From Pseudomonadota bacterium (GTDB taxonomy: Bacteria; Pseudomonadota; Alphaproteobacteria; Caulobacterales; Caulobacteraceae): a stretch of 6,138 nucleotides of DNA. Both the position numbers and the translations under genes were made by a program. The notes under the pieces were generated by a model, which did no database searches, had not been told where the DNA came from, and saw nothing but the letters and a program-made list of their open reading frames with translations. Shown here in pieces: positions 5,553-6,138 of the stretch; the first letter of the stretch is position 1, and each line of letters opens with the position of its first letter. The stretch spans positions 1 to 6,138 of the forward strand of contig JAEZHG010000285.1 in the NCBI GenBank assembly GCA_023436945.1, given 5' to 3'.

Positions 5553-5586
5553 AAACGGCCCCGCAGATTTCTCTGCGGGGCCGTTT
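5553..5586. terminator. Bidirectional intrinsic terminator between the SnoaL-like gene and rplA
   Basis: A perfect 15-bp stem (5553-5567 with 5572-5586, core CGGCCCCGCAGA) closes a 4-nt loop that reads TTTC on the plus strand and GAAA on the minus strand. The A/T-ended stem gives GTTTCCCT on the plus strand and GTTTTCTGTTT on the minus strand. It lies 24 nt past the SnoaL-like stop codon and 24 nt past the rplA stop codon, so it serves both convergent genes and is stronger for rplA. It marks a transcriptional break after rplA, where rplJ would follow in the common gene order. Confidence 0.92.
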
Positions 5587-5610
5587 CCCTATGCCTTGAG
5601 GCAAGATCGA

Positions 5611-6138
5611 TTAGGCGAACGAAGCCGTATCAACCTTGATGCCCGGGCCCATGGTCGACGACAGCGCAATGCGCTTGACGTAGGTGCCCTTGGCGCCCGA
5701 CGGCTTGGCTTTGTTCAGAGCGTCCACGAAGGCAACAACGTTGGCTTCCAGAGCTTCTTGGGTGAACGAGGCCTTGCCGATACCGGCGTGAACGATACCG
5801 TTCTTTTCGACGCGGAACTCAACTGCGCCGCCCTTGGCGTCTTTAACAGCTTGAGCAACGTTCGGGGTCACGGTGCCGACCTTCGGGTTCGGCATCAGGC
5901 CGCGCGGGCCCAGCACCTTACCGAGGCGACCAACCAGAGCCATCATGTCCGGCGACGCGATAACGCGGTCGAATTCCATGAAGCCACCGGCGATCTTTTC
6001 GTACAGGTCTTCGGCACCGACGTGCTCTGCACCGGCTGCGTTGGCTTCTTCAGCCTTGGCGTCCTTGGCGAACACGGCGACGCGGACGTCACGGCCGGTG
6101 CCCGACGGCAGATTGACCACGCCGCGGACCTGTTGGTC
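5611..6138 (-). CDS. rplA: Large ribosomal subunit protein uL1 (5' end beyond window edge)
   Basis: The minus-strand frame stays open from the right edge to the TAA at 5613-5611, giving the last 175 residues of L1. By comparison with the usual length of about 230, roughly the first 55 are missing. The visible part begins [20 protein letters not shown], corresponding to the conserved segment entering domain I. It contains the signature [30 protein letters not shown] (domain II and hinge) and the C-terminal return to domain I, with [11 protein letters not shown] and [11 protein letters not shown]1 forms the mobile stalk at the ribosomal E site and in many bacteria represses its own rplK-rplA mRNA by binding the leader, which would lie off-window here. 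The GTG at 6120 lies inside the conserved domain and is not the start. It ends at its own strong terminator (5553-5586). Confidence 0.97.
   Translation of the reverse strand, partial: DQQVRGVVNLPSGTGRDVRVAVFAKDAKAEEANAAGAEHVGAEDLYEKIAGGFMEFDRVIASPDMMALVGRLGKVLGPRGLMPNPKVGTVTPNVAQAVKDAKGGAVEFRVEKNGIVHAGIGKASFTQEALEANVVAFVDALNKAKPSGAKGTYVKRIALSSTMGPGIKVDTASFA

Noticed and set aside
1793..5610. Mobile element as the cause of the rplA-rplJ separation
   Set aside because: I saw no transposase, integrase, tRNA, terminal inverted repeats or target duplications at either boundary, and the base composition looks like that of the flanks by eye.
1..6138. CRISPR array, tRNA or rRNA gene, or tandem repeat
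   Set aside because: No regularly spaced repeats and no tRNA-like or rRNA-like segments were seen on either strand.

Overview
The window reads as chromosomal DNA of a GC-rich alphaproteobacterium. The L7/L12, L10 and L1 proteins and the NUDIX, HxlR and DUF2059 proteins look alphaproteobacterial, and Caulobacterales (an Asticcacaulis-like organism) is my best guess. That placement is an inference from recalled protein style, not from a search.

Layout, left to right. (1) 1-668, minus strand: a DJ-1/PfpI-type class I glutamine-amidotransferase-like protein, cut by the left window edge only a few residues before its probable end. (2) 755-787: a strong intrinsic terminator, with a second short hairpin just before it. 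(3) 835-1792, minus strand: rplL and rplJ (ribosomal proteins L7/L12 and L10), preceded by a structured leader of about 270 nt that fits the L10 autoregulatory leader. A candidate sigma-70 promoter at 2065-2092 overlaps the stop codon of the gene upstream. (4) 2089-3123, minus strand: a secreted DUF2059 protein and a NUDIX hydrolase. (5) 3287-5528: a divergent redox module. An HxlR-family regulator and an NADPH-dependent FMN reductase lie on the minus strand. An NmrA/YwnB-type NAD(P)-binding reductase and a secreted SnoaL/NTF2-like protein lie on the plus strand. The 57-bp divergent gap holds a clean GTTAC-N5-GTAAC palindrome. (6) 5553-5586: a 15-bp-stem bidirectional terminator between the convergent SnoaL-like gene and rplA. 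(7) 5611-6138, minus strand: the C-terminal three quarters of rplA (L1), cut by the right edge.

The main point of interest is architecture. In many bacteria rplK-rplA-rplJ-rplL-rpoB-rpoC are contiguous. Here rplA and rplJ keep the expected order and orientation but are separated by about 3.8 kb holding six non-ribosomal genes, and the gene after rplL is DJ-1-like rather than rpoB. Each half looks transcriptionally self-sufficient: rplA has its own terminator, and rplJ-rplL has its own candidate promoter, leader and terminator. The genes in between centre on a likely thiol- or electrophile-sensing regulator and small flavin- or nicotinamide-dependent reductases, which suggests an electrophile or quinone stress module. 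All families are known and I see no evidence of a wholly new system. The regulatory DNA (leader, palindrome, paired hairpins) deserves the closest second look.
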